DNA from: CAWIUB01 sp963839175
Lineage (GTDB): Bacteria > Actinomycetota > Actinomycetes > Mycobacteriales > Jatrophihabitantaceae
Assembly: GCA_963839175.1 (NCBI GenBank)
Contig: CAWIUB010000008.1
Span: 1 to 64,000 of the forward strand
Direction: 5' to 3'
DNA: 64,000 nucleotides
The translations under genes were made by a program, and so were the position numbers. Shown here in pieces: positions 9,652-17,729 of the stretch. Positions within the stretch are counted from its first letter, which is position 1; every line of letters starts with the position of its first letter. Below the pieces are notes generated by a model. That model saw nothing but the letters and a program-made list of their open reading frames with translations, was not told the origin of the DNA and ran no database searches.

Positions 9652-10110
9652 GATAGCCCGGCTGCCTAGCCCGGTGGCCGCGTCCTGACCGGCTCGCCTG
9701 GAGCGGCATCTCGACGGCGTAGCTGCGACTCTTCGTCCGGGCCGAAGATCTGGCCGCAGGTTGCGCACATGGTTTCTCGGCTGTTCCAGCCCCAGTCGTT
9801 TTGCCGCGTTCGCCGGGGGTGGTCACAGCTTGAAGGGCCGCCGGCCGGTGAGGCCGATTGTGGCTGGTTCGGTGTGAGCATGCCGCTACCTCAGGTTCTG
9901 GGGCGTTCTTCGAAGATCGTGCGTATGGCCTCGCTCCGCCGGGTAGGGGCAACCGTCCCGCAAAGTAAGGCCTTCCGTCCCGCGATGCAGCGGGGACGTC
10001 ACCGGGTGCGCAGATCCTATCGGGACGTTGGGCCCTATCAGGACCGGGTGTGCCGTGCTGGCGTGAAGGGGGTCGCCCGCAACGATCGGGCAGAAACGGA
10101 AGGGGCAGCA
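9652..10110. other. Intergenic region upstream of hsp20
   Basis: About 460 bases without a convincing gene. A short minus-strand frame (9666-9770) contains a CATCG motif but has no supporting signal. The one clear element is the DosR-type box at 10022-10035, 75 bases before hsp20. Confidence 0.45.
10022..10035. promoter_or_regulatory. DosR-type box upstream of hsp20
   Basis: GGGACGTTGGGCCC matches GGGAC-N4-GTCCC at 9 of 10 arm positions and shares the GTTG spacer with the boxes at 1231 and 34782. It ends 75 bases before the hsp20 ATG. In mycobacteria the hsp20 family gene hspX is the best known DosR target, so this position fits that regulon. Confidence 0.55.
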
Positions 10111-10554
10111 ATGACGACGAGCAAGCCAGCCGGTCGCACCGAACTGCAGCACTGGCACCCGTTCAGTGAGGCGTTCCCGTGGAACCCACGGCTGGGGCAG
10201 CTGTTCGAGAACATGTGGCATGCGGCCGCGCACGAGGGCTACGCCCCGGGCGCGGAACTGGAGGAAACGGACGACGGGTTCGTTCTGGAACTGGACGTGC
10301 CAGGCGTCGACAAGAAGGAGATCACCGTCGACGTGATCGGCCGGCGGGTGGCGGTGCGCGGGACACGGGTTGAAAAGGAACGTACCGGCGTCATGCGCCA
10401 CTCGACGCGGGTCACCGGCAGCTTCGCCTACGAGGCAACCCTGCCGGCCGAGGTGGACGAGAAGGCCACCACAGCGGAGCTCACCGACGGGGTGCTCACG
10501 GTCCGCCTGCCGAAGGCGGGCGGCGCGAAGACCAACCGGGTGCCCATCACCTGA
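10111..10554 (+). CDS. Hsp20/alpha-crystallin family small heat-shock protein
   Basis: A 147-residue small heat-shock protein acting as an ATP-independent holdase for unfolding proteins. The alpha-crystallin domain spans about 45-140. It shows the usual beta strands DGFVLELDVPGVDKKEI and GSFAYEATLPAEVDEK, and near the end GVLTVRLPKA. A GGAAGGGG site precedes the ATG. It has its own upstream DosR-type box (10022-10035) and is followed after 46 bases by a GNAT gene on the same strand. Confidence 0.93.
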   Translation: MTTSKPAGRTELQHWHPFSEAFPWNPRLGQLFENMWHAAAHEGYAPGAELEETDDGFVLELDVPGVDKKEITVDVIGRRVAVRGTRVEKERTGVMRHSTRVTGSFAYEATLPAEVDEKATTAELTDGVLTVRLPKAGGAKTNRVPIT

Positions 10555-10600
10555 CGTTGGCTGATGCGGATGCGGCCGAACGTGCGGCAGGGTTGGGAGC

Positions 10601-11185
10601 ATGCCGAGGCAACGCCCGGCCGGCGAACCGCCTGTCGGCTATCCGGACAGCTACGAGACCTCGCTGCGGCTCGCCGACGGACGTCGCGTCGGCGTCCGTC
10701 CGATCCTGCCGTCGGACGCGCCGGAGCTGGCCGAGGCGATCCGCACAGCGGATCCGGAGACGCTGCACGCCCGCTTCCTCGGCGGGCCGCCGCCGCTCAC
10801 CGAAGCCGTCCTCGACCGGCTCACCCGGCTGGACTACACCCACCGGTTCGCTCTGGTGGCGCGCGACCGCACAGGTCGTGGCGTTGCGGTAGCCCGGTAC
10901 ACGGCACTTCCCGAATCCGCTGCCGGTAAGCGCGCAGCCGAAGTCGCCGTCGCGGTCGACCCGCCCTGGCGCGAGGTCGGGCTGGCGACCGAGCTGATCA
11001 GGATGCTGGCCCGGCGGGCGCTCGAATGCGGCATCACCGAGTTCACCGCGACCTTCCTCGCGCAGAACCGCCCGGTGGCCGAGCTGGCACACACGGGGCA
11101 TGCCCGCGTTGCGATCAAGAAGGGCGTGGCTGAACTGCAAGCTCGGCTGATCGCGGACGGACCCGGCGCCGACGATCAGCGGTAG
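10601..11185 (+). CDS. GNAT family N-acetyltransferase
   Basis: A 194-residue single-domain GNAT enzyme. The core runs from RLADGRRVGVRPILPSDAP (about 25-43) through EVAVAVDPPWREVGLATELI (about 113-133), where the acetyl-CoA loop lies. The loop is slightly atypical (REVGLA rather than R/Q-x-x-G-x-G/A). The opening resembles the GNAT half of the ligase fusion at 1562, so the two may share origin. Substrate unknown. It is convergent with the APH/P-loop gene, 31 bases apart. Confidence 0.85.
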   Translation: MPRQRPAGEPPVGYPDSYETSLRLADGRRVGVRPILPSDAPELAEAIRTADPETLHARFLGGPPPLTEAVLDRLTRLDYTHRFALVARDRTGRGVAVARYTALPESAAGKRAAEVAVAVDPPWREVGLATELIRMLARRALECGITEFTATFLAQNRPVAELAHTGHARVAIKKGVAELQARLIADGPGADDQR

Positions 11186-11216
11186 GGATTCTCGGTCGGT
11201 AGGCATTCCGTCCGGC

Positions 11217-12683
11217 TCAGCGGCGGCCATTCATCGCCGTCAGCGCATGCGCGAGTGACTGCTCGGCGCTCGCATCGGTCTCGACGCCGATCGCGCCCGG
11301 CCAGAGATCGCGCCGAGCCGCGAGTTGCCGGGCGATGCCGGCGCCTGCCTCCGAGGCACCGCCGCCCGCGAGGCGCCGTTGCGCTCGGGCGGCCGCCGTC
11401 TCGACCGGCGCCCGGCATTCGAGCGCCACCAGGCGGCTGGCGGTGGCGGTCGCCAGCCCCTCGGCGAGCTGCCGCGTAGCGCAGTCGCCCCAGGTGGCGT
11501 CGGCGACGACGGATTCCCCGTGTTCGAGCGCGTGGCGGGCGCGGGCAAGCAGCTCGCGGTACGTCGCCGCCTTCGCCGTATCGCTGTAGCGGCCGCCGGC
11601 GAGCTGGGGTACCTGCCGTCGCACCTCGTCGGAACTGAGCAGCACCCATCCGCGGCGGTCGGCGACGCCTTGGCTGAGCGTGGTCTTGCCGGTGCCGGGT
11701 GCTCCGCCGACGAGCACCAGGGTCACCTCGCCGGCTTCGAGGTGCCGCAGCGCGAGGCCGGCGTAGCTGTCGGCGTCGGCGGCCGCCGACGCCAGTCCTT
11801 GCGCGGCCTGGATGCAGCAGACCTTGGCCCGCACGAATGCGCGGTAGGCGATGTAGTGATGCTGCAGCGAGGTGACGGCCGGGCCGCCGCTGAACTCCAG
11901 GTACCACTCGACGAAGCGTTGGGCGAGGTCCGGCCGCTGCAGGTGCTCGATGTCCATCGCGAGGAAGGCCACGTCGTCCAGCACGTCGAGCCAGCGCAGC
12001 CGGTCGTCGAACTCGATGCAGTCCAGTACCCGCGGGTAGTCCGGCAGGCAGAACACGTCCTCCGCGATCAGGTCGCCGTGCCCGTCGACCGACAACCCCG
12101 ACGCCGCACGCTCGGCCAGCAGCGGCCCCCGGCCCTCGATGTAGCGCAGCGCAAGTCGGGAGATCCCGTCGTACAGCGGCTCGGCGAGCGGGCCACCGCG
12201 GTACACCGCGGTCTCCCGCAGGTTGTCCGTCCACCGTCGGCGCAACCCAACCGCGCTGCCTTCGGCGGCGATCCGCGGTCCCCGGTGCGCCGCGGCGTGG
12301 AAGGTGGCCATCAGCCGGGCGAGCGCCCGCAGATGATCGTCCACGGCGGCACCGCAGCGGATCATCGTCGACAGCCGCAGTTCCTCCGGCATCCGGCGCA
12401 TGACGACCCCGTGCTCGTACGCTCGCCGGTCGGCGCCCCGCACGGTGATGACGTCGAGGTAGACGTCCGGCGCGAGCCGGCGGTTCAGCTCCACCTCGCG
12501 ACGGCACGCCCGGCGGCGGCTCGCCTCGGTCCGGAAGTCCAGGAAGCCGAGGTCCACCGGCTTCTTGATCTTGTACGCTAGTTCGCCAAGCAAGAGCACT
12601 ACCGCGCTATGCGTTTCGCGAACCTCGGCCCGCCAGCTCAGCCCTGAGATCGCGCCGATGGCGCGGGCATTGTCAACGCTCAT
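11217..12683 (-). CDS. Bifunctional APH-like kinase / P-loop ATPase (Rv2004c-like)
   Basis: A 488-residue two-domain protein. Residues about 20-300 are an aminoglycoside-phosphotransferase-like fold with the catalytic-loop motif DGHGDLIAEDVF (HGD at 202-204) and the metal-binding IEFDDRLR (about 223-230). Residues 320-485 are a P-loop kinase/ATPase with Walker A GGAPGTGKTT (326-335). The architecture is that of M. tuberculosis Rv2004c, a DosR-regulon protein of unknown substrate. It starts at ATG 12683 and is divergent from the chimeric phosphoribosyltransferase. An antibiotic-modifying role is not implied. Confidence 0.85.
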   Translation of the reverse strand: MSVDNARAIGAISGLSWRAEVRETHSAVVLLLGELAYKIKKPVDLGFLDFRTEASRRRACRREVELNRRLAPDVYLDVITVRGADRRAYEHGVVMRRMPEELRLSTMIRCGAAVDDHLRALARLMATFHAAAHRGPRIAAEGSAVGLRRRWTDNLRETAVYRGGPLAEPLYDGISRLALRYIEGRGPLLAERAASGLSVDGHGDLIAEDVFCLPDYPRVLDCIEFDDRLRWLDVLDDVAFLAMDIEHLQRPDLAQRFVEWYLEFSGGPAVTSLQHHYIAYRAFVRAKVCCIQAAQGLASAAADADSYAGLALRHLEAGEVTLVLVGGAPGTGKTTLSQGVADRRGWVLLSSDEVRRQVPQLAGGRYSDTAKAATYRELLARARHALEHGESVVADATWGDCATRQLAEGLATATASRLVALECRAPVETAAARAQRRLAGGGASEAGAGIARQLAARRDLWPGAIGVETDASAEQSLAHALTAMNGRR

Positions 12684-12993
12684 CCCAACCCCGCCGCGGC
12701 GGCTCTGGGGCCACCGCCTTGAACGGCGCGACGATCAATCGTGTCGCGAACTGAGGTGGTCCCACGGCTAGAGTCACCCCGACCGCCTGCTGCCGCGTCG
12801 GGGATCGTTCGTGTGCCCGCCCGAACCAACCTGCGTACGTCGTTTCCGAGTCATCCGCGCGTCCTTCGCCGTGTCGTAGTCTCCGGCCCCAGCTGCTCGC
12901 CGGGCCCGCGGACAGAACCCGCGGTCGCCACCCCGCTCGTCCGGGGACCTTATGCCCTGGCCCCGGGCCGTCGACGAGGCAGCCAATGGAGCT
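12684..12993. other. Divergent intergenic region
   Basis: About 310 bases between the divergent APH/P-loop gene and the phosphoribosyltransferase chimera. I see no gene in it. The only regulatory-looking element is the DosR-type box at 12944-12957, close to the rightward gene. Confidence 0.45.
12944..12957. promoter_or_regulatory. DosR-type box upstream of the phosphoribosyltransferase chimera
   Basis: GGGACCTTATGCCC matches GGGAC-N4-GTCCC at 8 of 10 arm positions, within CGGGGACCTTATGCCCTGG. It ends 36 bases before the ATG at 12994. The position suits a promoter-proximal activator site. Confidence 0.45.
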
Positions 12994-13665
12994 ATGGCCG
13001 GTGCATTGTCGACGGATCTCTACGAGCTGACGATGCCGACGAGCTACCTGCGCCGCGGCATGACTGGCCCTGCGACCTTCAGCCTATTCGCACGTCAGCT
13101 GCCTGCCGAGCGGGGATTCCTGGTCAGCGCCGGCCTGGCCGACTGCCTCGACCACCTCGTGCGCAAGCTCGGCGTGCCCTTCCAGCCAGAGCTGGCAATG
13201 GGGGCGATCGGTGAAGGCGATGTCGTGGTCTACAACGACCGGGTCGTCGAGCGGGCGCGCGTCTCACCCGAGGAGCTGGCGGAGGTGCGGGCACGGGAGC
13301 AGGCCGAACTGGACCACCGGGCCCGGCGATACCGGGGCTCGCGTACGGCCGCCGATTTGACGGGCCGCAGCGCAGTCGTCGTCGACGACGGCATCGCCAC
13401 CGGGGCGACGGCCCGGGCCGCGTGCCTGGTGGCGCGGGCCCGCGGCGCCCGACGCGTCGTCCTGGCTGCGCCCGTTGCGGTGACCGACTCCGTACAGTCC
13501 CTCCGCGACGTCGCCGACGAGATCGTGTGTCTCTATCTCTGCGCGCCAGGCTCTTTCTTCGGCGTGGGACAGTTCTACCGCGATTTCGCCGCCACCTCCG
13601 ACAGCGAGGTCGGCAGACTGCTCGACGAGAGCCCGAGGAATGGGTCTGCTCGCCGAGCTCAGTAG
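12994..13665 (+). CDS. Chimeric protein: nicotinate phosphoribosyltransferase N-terminus joined to phosphoribosyltransferase
   Basis: A 223-residue in-frame hybrid. Residues 1 to about 55 (LSTDLYELTM, GPATFSLFAR, ERGFLVSAGL) are the start of nicotinate phosphoribosyltransferase. From about 56 on (VRKLGVP, ELAMGAIGEG) it is a type I phosphoribosyltransferase with the PRPP loop VVVDDGIATGAT (128-139). The join lies near base 13157. Most of the NAPRTase (about 380 residues) and about 50 N-terminal residues of the second enzyme are missing. In M. tuberculosis pncB2 (Rv0573c) and the phosphoribosyltransferase Rv0571c lie close together in the DosR regulon, so an internal deletion of such a pair explains the fusion. 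GGAG precedes the ATG. Activity is doubtful. Confidence 0.75.
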   Translation: MAGALSTDLYELTMPTSYLRRGMTGPATFSLFARQLPAERGFLVSAGLADCLDHLVRKLGVPFQPELAMGAIGEGDVVVYNDRVVERARVSPEELAEVRAREQAELDHRARRYRGSRTAADLTGRSAVVVDDGIATGATARAACLVARARGARRVVLAAPVAVTDSVQSLRDVADEIVCLYLCAPGSFFGVGQFYRDFAATSDSEVGRLLDESPRNGSARRAQ

Positions 13666-14522
13666 AGCGGCGACCGCGGCGGTGGCAGCGTCTTGTCATC
13701 GATCTGATAGGTCAATGCGTCATGCACTCCGACGACGCCGGCCATGCGGCGCACCGCGCCCAGCAGGGGTTCGATGAGCAGCCGCCGCTGGACCTGTCCG
13801 GTCAGCGTGACGACGCCCTCGTGCACCGCGACGTCGATCGCCGACGGATCGAGGTAGAACTCTTCGGCGGCGAGTTGCTCGACGACGTGCTTGCGGATCT
13901 CGTCGTCGTCGCGGAGAAACACCCGCAACAGGTCGGAGCGTGTCACGATGCCCACCAGCAAACCAGCCCGGTCGACGACCGGCAGCCGTCTGACGTGCGC
14001 CAACGCGGCGGTACGCGCGGCGACCACGACGGAGGTGTCGCCGGTGGTGGTCACGGCCGGGCTGCTCATCAGGTCGCCCGCGGTCTCCGCGTAGGACTTG
14101 CGTCGCGTTTCGCGTCGTGCCGCGTGCCCGCCCGGGATCCGTACGTGCGGGTCGCCGCCAGTCACGACCTTCGCCAGCAGGTCCGACTCGGAGACGACAC
14201 CGATCACCTTCCGGTCGGCGTCGACGACCGGGACGGCGCTGACCCGGTGCCGGCCCAGCGCGTCGACGATCTCCTTGAACGGCTTGTCCTCCGCCACTGA
14301 GATCACTTTGGTCGTCATCACGTCCTGCACCAGGTTGTCCTCGATGTTCCAGGCGCGGGTGACGTGTGCCGGCTCGGGCGCGGGTGCGTGCTCCTCGGAC
14401 CAGGTCAAGGCCGCCATGTAGCGCTCCAGGGCGGACCGGTACCGCTCGGCGGCTGGGCCCGTGCTGGCAGCCGAGGCGGCCGCGGCGTCCCGCGCGGCGG
14501 CGAAGCGCTCTGACTCGGACAT
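13659..14522 (-). CDS. CBS-domain pair protein with C-terminal BON domain
   Basis: A 287-residue cytosolic protein. After a helical N-terminus it carries CBS 1 (about 63-120, VQDVMTTKVISVAEDKPFKE, SAVPVVDADRKVIGVVSESDLL), CBS 2 (about 148-205, AGDLMSSPAVT, RRLPVVDRAGLLVGIVTRSDLL) and a BON domain (about 215-280, DVAVHEGVVTLTGQV). CBS pairs bind adenosyl ligands, and BON domains are thought to bind membranes or other ligands. A GAGGAGG ribosome site precedes ATG 14522. Its 3' end overlaps the convergent phosphoribosyltransferase chimera by 7 bases. Similar CBS proteins (Hrp1) belong to the DosR regulon. Confidence 0.9.
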   Translation of the reverse strand: MSESERFAAARDAAAASAASTGPAAERYRSALERYMAALTWSEEHAPAPEPAHVTRAWNIEDNLVQDVMTTKVISVAEDKPFKEIVDALGRHRVSAVPVVDADRKVIGVVSESDLLAKVVTGGDPHVRIPGGHAARRETRRKSYAETAGDLMSSPAVTTTGDTSVVVAARTAALAHVRRLPVVDRAGLLVGIVTRSDLLRVFLRDDDEIRKHVVEQLAAEEFYLDPSAIDVAVHEGVVTLTGQVQRRLLIEPLLGAVRRMAGVVGVHDALTYQIDDKTLPPPRSPLY

Positions 14523-14611
14523 GGCAGCCTCCTCGTCCGATGCTTCTAGCCCACCAGTCGAGCATGGCCCAGTGCGGTCGCTGGGGGTAGCGGCTTGCGG
14601 CCCGCAGACAC

Positions 14612-14625
14612 GGGACCTTCGTCCG
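14612..14625. promoter_or_regulatory. DosR-type box between CBS gene and carbamate kinase
   Basis: GGGACCTTCGTCCG matches GGGAC-N4-GTCCC at 9 of 10 arm positions. It lies in the divergent spacer, about 90 bases from each start codon (14522 and 14713), and could serve either gene. Confidence 0.5.
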
Positions 14626-14712
14626 TACCGCCCAAGCACTTGGCCTCTACCGGGACGGACTCGGCGCGCGGTCAGCTGGACTGTGGTCCCGGCCGACGAG
14701 GAGTTGACCGAC

Positions 14713-15897
14713 ATGCGGATCGTCGTGGCGCTGGGGGGCAATGCCCTACTGCAGCGTGGCGAGCGGCCCGATGCCGACGCCCAGACCGGACGTCTGGCCG
14801 CGGTGGGCGGCGCGCTGCGCACCCTTGCGGCCGAGCACGACCTCGTCATCACTCACGGCAACGGCCCGCAAGTTGGCCTGCTCGCCGCCGAGAGCGAGGC
14901 CGATCCGATCTTGCGCAGTCCGTATCCGCTGGACGCGGTCGGGGCACAGACCCAGGGACTGATCGGGTACTGGCTGCTCGAGGAACTGGACCGCGCCGAC
15001 ACAGCCAGAGCAACGGTCGCAGTCATCACCCGGGTGCTCGTCGACGCGTACGATCCCGCCTTTAGCGCGCCGAGCAAATTCGTCGGCCCCGTCTACACCG
15101 AGCGGCAAGCCCGGAAGCTGTCCGCGCGCCACGGCTGGCCAGTTGCCCGGGACGGCGACATGTGGCGGCGCGTCGTCGCGTCGCCCCGGCCGACCGCAGT
15201 CCTGGAGTTGCCGGCGATCGCCGACCTGCTCAGCGGCGGGAACACCGTCGTGTGCGGCGGCGGTGGCGGCGTGCCGGTGGCTAGCGACGACGATGGCGTA
15301 CTGCGCGGGGTACCCGCCGTGGTCGACAAAGACCTCACCGCGGCACTGCTCGCAATCGAGCTTCGGGCAGACCGGCTGGTGCTGCTCACCGATGTTGAGG
15401 GCGTGTACCTGAACTTCGGCACGCCGCGCGCCGAGCTGCTGCGCAGCCCGACCACCGAACAGCTCCGGTCGATGACGATCGCGGCGGGATCGATGGGACC
15501 CAAGGTCGAGGCCGCCTGCGCTTTCGCCGAGGCCACCGGTGCGACAGCGACCATCGGCTCACTGGCCGACATGATCCGCGTCGTGGCGGAAGAAGCGGGG
15601 ACGTCCGTGCACGGGACGTCGGTGCTTGCCGAGGCGCCTGGACCTCCGGTCGGCGCGCCACCTGCGGTGGCTGTGCTTGCCGAGGCGCCTGGACCTCCGG
15701 TCGGCGCGCCACCTGCGGTGGCTGTGCTTGCCGAGGCGCCTGGACCTCCGGTCGGCGCGCCACCTGCGGTGGCTGTGCTTGCCGAGGCGCCTGGACCTCC
15801 GGTCGGCGCGCCACCTGCGGTGGCTGTGCTTGCCGAGGCGCCTGGACCTCCGGTCGGCGCGCCACCTGCGGTGGCTCTTTGGCCGATGTTGAGCTGA
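14713..15897 (+). CDS. arcC: Carbamate kinase with C-terminal tandem 17-residue repeats
   Basis: A 394-residue protein whose first about 303 residues are a complete carbamate kinase (carbamoyl phosphate + ADP to ATP, CO2 and ammonia). Motifs are VALGGNALL at the N-terminus, THGNGPQVG (about 51-59), CGGGGGVPVA (about 182-191), VVDKDLTAALL and the C-terminal GPKVEAACAF. The family normally ends about there. Here five identical copies of VLAEAPGPPVGAPPAVA follow (residues 304-388), then LWPMLS. The tail is Pro/Ala-rich and probably disordered. A GAGGAG site precedes ATG 14713. Substrate-level ATP formation by carbamate kinase fits an energy-limited, hypoxic setting. Confidence 0.88.
   Translation: MRIVVALGGNALLQRGERPDADAQTGRLAAVGGALRTLAAEHDLVITHGNGPQVGLLAAESEADPILRSPYPLDAVGAQTQGLIGYWLLEELDRADTARATVAVITRVLVDAYDPAFSAPSKFVGPVYTERQARKLSARHGWPVARDGDMWRRVVASPRPTAVLELPAIADLLSGGNTVVCGGGGGVPVASDDDGVLRGVPAVVDKDLTAALLAIELRADRLVLLTDVEGVYLNFGTPRAELLRSPTTEQLRSMTIAAGSMGPKVEAACAFAEATGATATIGSLADMIRVVAEEAGTSVHGTSVLAEAPGPPVGAPPAVAVLAEAPGPPVGAPPAVAVLAEAPGPPVGAPPAVAVLAEAPGPPVGAPPAVAVLAEAPGPPVGAPPAVALWPMLS
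15622..15876. repeat. Five tandem 51-bp repeats inside the carbamate kinase gene
   Basis: Five consecutive 51-base units beginning GTGCTTGCCGAGGCGCCTGG, identical by eye, at 15622, 15673, 15724, 15775 and 15826. The unit length is a multiple of three, so copy number can change without breaking the kinase frame. Several other frames also stay open across it. Complete identity suggests recent expansion or active homogenisation. Confidence 0.92.
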
Positions 15898-15912
15898 ACC
15901 GAGGTGAGACAG

Positions 15913-16422
15913 ATGCCGGGCCAGCATGCTAACTGGTTCGTCGTCAGCGGCGCTGCGGCGCAGGGCGCCGCGACCCACGACGAGCGATTGGTCGGGCGAA
16001 CCGTGCGCGACGTGATGACCTGCCCGCCAGCGGCGGCGCCGTCGTGGTGGACCGTGTCGGATTTCCTCGCGCATCTGGGCAGGGCGCACCCGGGCGACCA
16101 GGTGTTCGCGCTCGTAGACCTCGACGGGCAGGCGCACGGCGTGCTGCGCGTTCGTGATCTCACTCAGGTGCGGCCCGATCGCCGGGCGACGACCCGGCTG
16201 TGCGCCGTGTCCGGCGGCGTACGCCCGTTGATCGTCACGCCAGATGCCCCGCTGATCGACGTGGCTCAGACCATCGCGCTGCACGGCGGCATCGCCGTCG
16301 TGCTCGAGGATGACCGCTTGATCGCAACAGTCGCACTGCGCGACGTCGAGGCGGTGGCCGCCGCGGCCACGTCTGCGCGTGCGGCTAAGCCTCGGCCTGT
16401 CGATCGGCCGTCTCCTCCGTGA
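15913..16422 (+). CDS. Stand-alone CBS-type module resembling the tail of site-2 protease-like proteins
   Basis: A 169-residue protein with two degenerate CBS units (about 30-95, TVRDVMTCPPAAAPSWWTVS, then QVFALVDLDGQAHGVLRVRD; and about 105-155, PLIVTPDAPLIDVAQ). The sequence, with RRATTRL between the units, resembles the C-terminal CBS region of Rv2625c-type site-2 metalloproteases, which also belong to the DosR regulon. Here the HExxH membrane protease part is absent and no remnant is visible upstream. ATG 15913 follows a GAGG motif. GTG 15904 is an alternative. It lies 15 bases after the carbamate kinase, probably in one transcript. Confidence 0.65.
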   Translation: MPGQHANWFVVSGAAAQGAATHDERLVGRTVRDVMTCPPAAAPSWWTVSDFLAHLGRAHPGDQVFALVDLDGQAHGVLRVRDLTQVRPDRRATTRLCAVSGGVRPLIVTPDAPLIDVAQTIALHGGIAVVLEDDRLIATVALRDVEAVAAAATSARAAKPRPVDRPSPP

Positions 16423-16457
16423 TCAGTTCAGGGGCTCTGGCTGATACCTCGCGCATT

Positions 16458-16473
16458 CGTGCGATGACGCACG
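16458..16473. terminator. Stem-loop between convergent genes
   Basis: CGTGCG-ATGA-CGCACG is a perfect 6-bp stem with a 4-base loop in the 59-base gap between the rightward CBS gene and the leftward LacI gene. It could terminate both transcripts. No U-tract is visible, as is usual in actinobacteria. Confidence 0.4.
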
Positions 16474-16481
16474 TAGCGCAG

Positions 16482-17585
16482 TCAGTCGAGAAGTCCGGCT
16501 CGCTGCGGCAGGGGCGAGGATGGGCGCCTCGCTACGGGGGGCCCCTGGGGTGGGATCTCCCCGGATCCGCGGGTGACGAGCACGGTTGACAGGACGTGTC
16601 GCGATGTCGGGCTGTGGTCGCCGTCAATGCGGGCGAAGAGCAACTGTGCGGCGTGGGTTCCCATTGTGGCGGGATCTTGTCGAACGACGGTGAGACCGGG
16701 CTGCAGCAGGTCGGCGAGCATGAAGTCGTCGAAGCCGACGAGGGCGATGGTGTCTTGGCAGCCGCGGGCCCGCAGTGCGCGGATGGTTCCGACGGTGACG
16801 ATGTTCCGGCTGGTGAACAGTGCCGTCGGCGGTACGGTCGAGTCCAGCAGCTGCCCGGCCGCCTCCTCAGCGAACTCGATCGTCGACAGGTCGTGCCGGG
16901 CCAGCCTCGGGTCGGGCCGCACGCCAGCCGCTAGTAGGGCGTCGGTGTAGCCAGCGAACCGGTCGCGGGCGGTCGAGATCTGCTGGGAGTCACCGAGGTA
17001 ACCGATGCGTCGATGTCCCGCGGCGAGCAAGTGCTGCACGCCGGTGATCGCCCCATCACGGTTGGCGGTCAGCACCACGTCGCCGCCGACCAGGGAAGGC
17101 TCCCGGTCGACGAAGACCATCGGCGTTCCTGCTTGCTGCTCGACCGCGAGATAGGTGTGATCTGATCCAACCGGCATGATGATCAGTCCGTCGACGCGTC
17201 GATCGATCAGGATGCGTGCGAGCAGCTTCTCCCGGGCCGCGTCGGTGTCCAGACTGCCGGTCAGTACCTGCGCACCGGCGTCATGGGCTACGTCTTCCAC
17301 CGCGCGCTGCAGGGTGCCCGAGAAGGGGTTGGCGACGTTGTCGAGCAGCAGCCCGATCGTCCCGGTCCGTCTGTCGCCGCGGCGCAGGCTGCTCGCGGTG
17401 AGGTTGGGTCGGTATCCGAGCTTCTGCGCGGCGGTGCGCACCCGGTCGGCCAGCTCCTGGTCAACGGTAGGGACATCGTTGAACACCCGGGAGACGGTTT
17501 TGAGTGCCACCCCGGCCAACGCCGCGACATCACGCATGGTCGGGCGACCGGGCGGAGGAGTGCGTACAGGAGATCGCTGAGACAC
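16482..17585 (-). CDS. LacI family transcriptional regulator
   Basis: A 367-residue LacI/GalR regulator. The helix-turn-helix lies at about 16-36 (TMRDVAALAGVALKTVSRVF), followed by the hinge helix (NLTASSLRRG) and a periplasmic-binding-protein-like effector domain to about 340. It starts with GTG at 17585, and an imperfect copy of its likely operator overlaps that start. It is divergent from the sugar ABC operon at 17730 and is its probable repressor. The effector is presumably the transported sugar or polyol. Confidence 0.93.
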   Translation of the reverse strand: MSQRSPVRTPPPGRPTMRDVAALAGVALKTVSRVFNDVPTVDQELADRVRTAAQKLGYRPNLTASSLRRGDRRTGTIGLLLDNVANPFSGTLQRAVEDVAHDAGAQVLTGSLDTDAAREKLLARILIDRRVDGLIIMPVGSDHTYLAVEQQAGTPMVFVDREPSLVGGDVVLTANRDGAITGVQHLLAAGHRRIGYLGDSQQISTARDRFAGYTDALLAAGVRPDPRLARHDLSTIEFAEEAAGQLLDSTVPPTALFTSRNIVTVGTIRALRARGCQDTIALVGFDDFMLADLLQPGLTVVRQDPATMGTHAAQLLFARIDGDHSPTSRHVLSTVLVTRGSGEIPPQGPPVARRPSSPLPQRAGLLD

Positions 17586-17592
17586 CGTTGTA
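17581..17592. promoter_or_regulatory. Imperfect LacI-type operator over lacI start
   Basis: GACACCGTTGTA matches 10 of 12 positions of the perfect palindrome at 17681-17692 and spans the GTG start of the regulator, suggesting autoregulation. Confidence 0.4.
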
Positions 17593-17680
17593 TCACTCCC
17601 GTGAGGAGAGTTACTGAGCCGTTATCACGCAATCTACTGGAGATGTCTTGACGTGGGTAGGTCGACGGCCTTAAATATCA

Positions 17681-17692
17681 GACAACGTTGTC
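17681..17692. promoter_or_regulatory. LacI-family operator
   Basis: GACAACGTTGTC is a perfect palindrome with the central CG step typical of LacI-family operators, flanked by TCA and CGA. It lies 38 bases before the binding-protein start at 17730, in the spacer shared with the divergent lacI-type gene. Confidence 0.65.
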
Positions 17693-17729
17693 CGAAGGGA
17701 TCGGACAAGACTCTGCGAGAGGACGTGGC

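Noticed and set aside
9666..9770. Minus-strand 34-codon frame with a CATCG motif.
   Set aside because: Only half of a zinc-ribbon-like motif, no ribosome site and no coupling to a neighbour.
11325..12581. A 418-codon rightward frame opposite the APH/P-loop gene.
   Set aside because: Shadow of an Rv2004c-like gene with intact HGD and P-loop motifs on the other strand.
15622..15876. Regularly spaced repeats as a possible CRISPR array.
   Set aside because: The copies are directly adjacent with no unique spacers and lie in a coding frame.
15386..16163. Long open frames on the opposite strand across the 51-bp repeats.
   Set aside because: They arise from repeating a G/C-rich unit without stops. 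The sense frame continues a real carbamate kinase.
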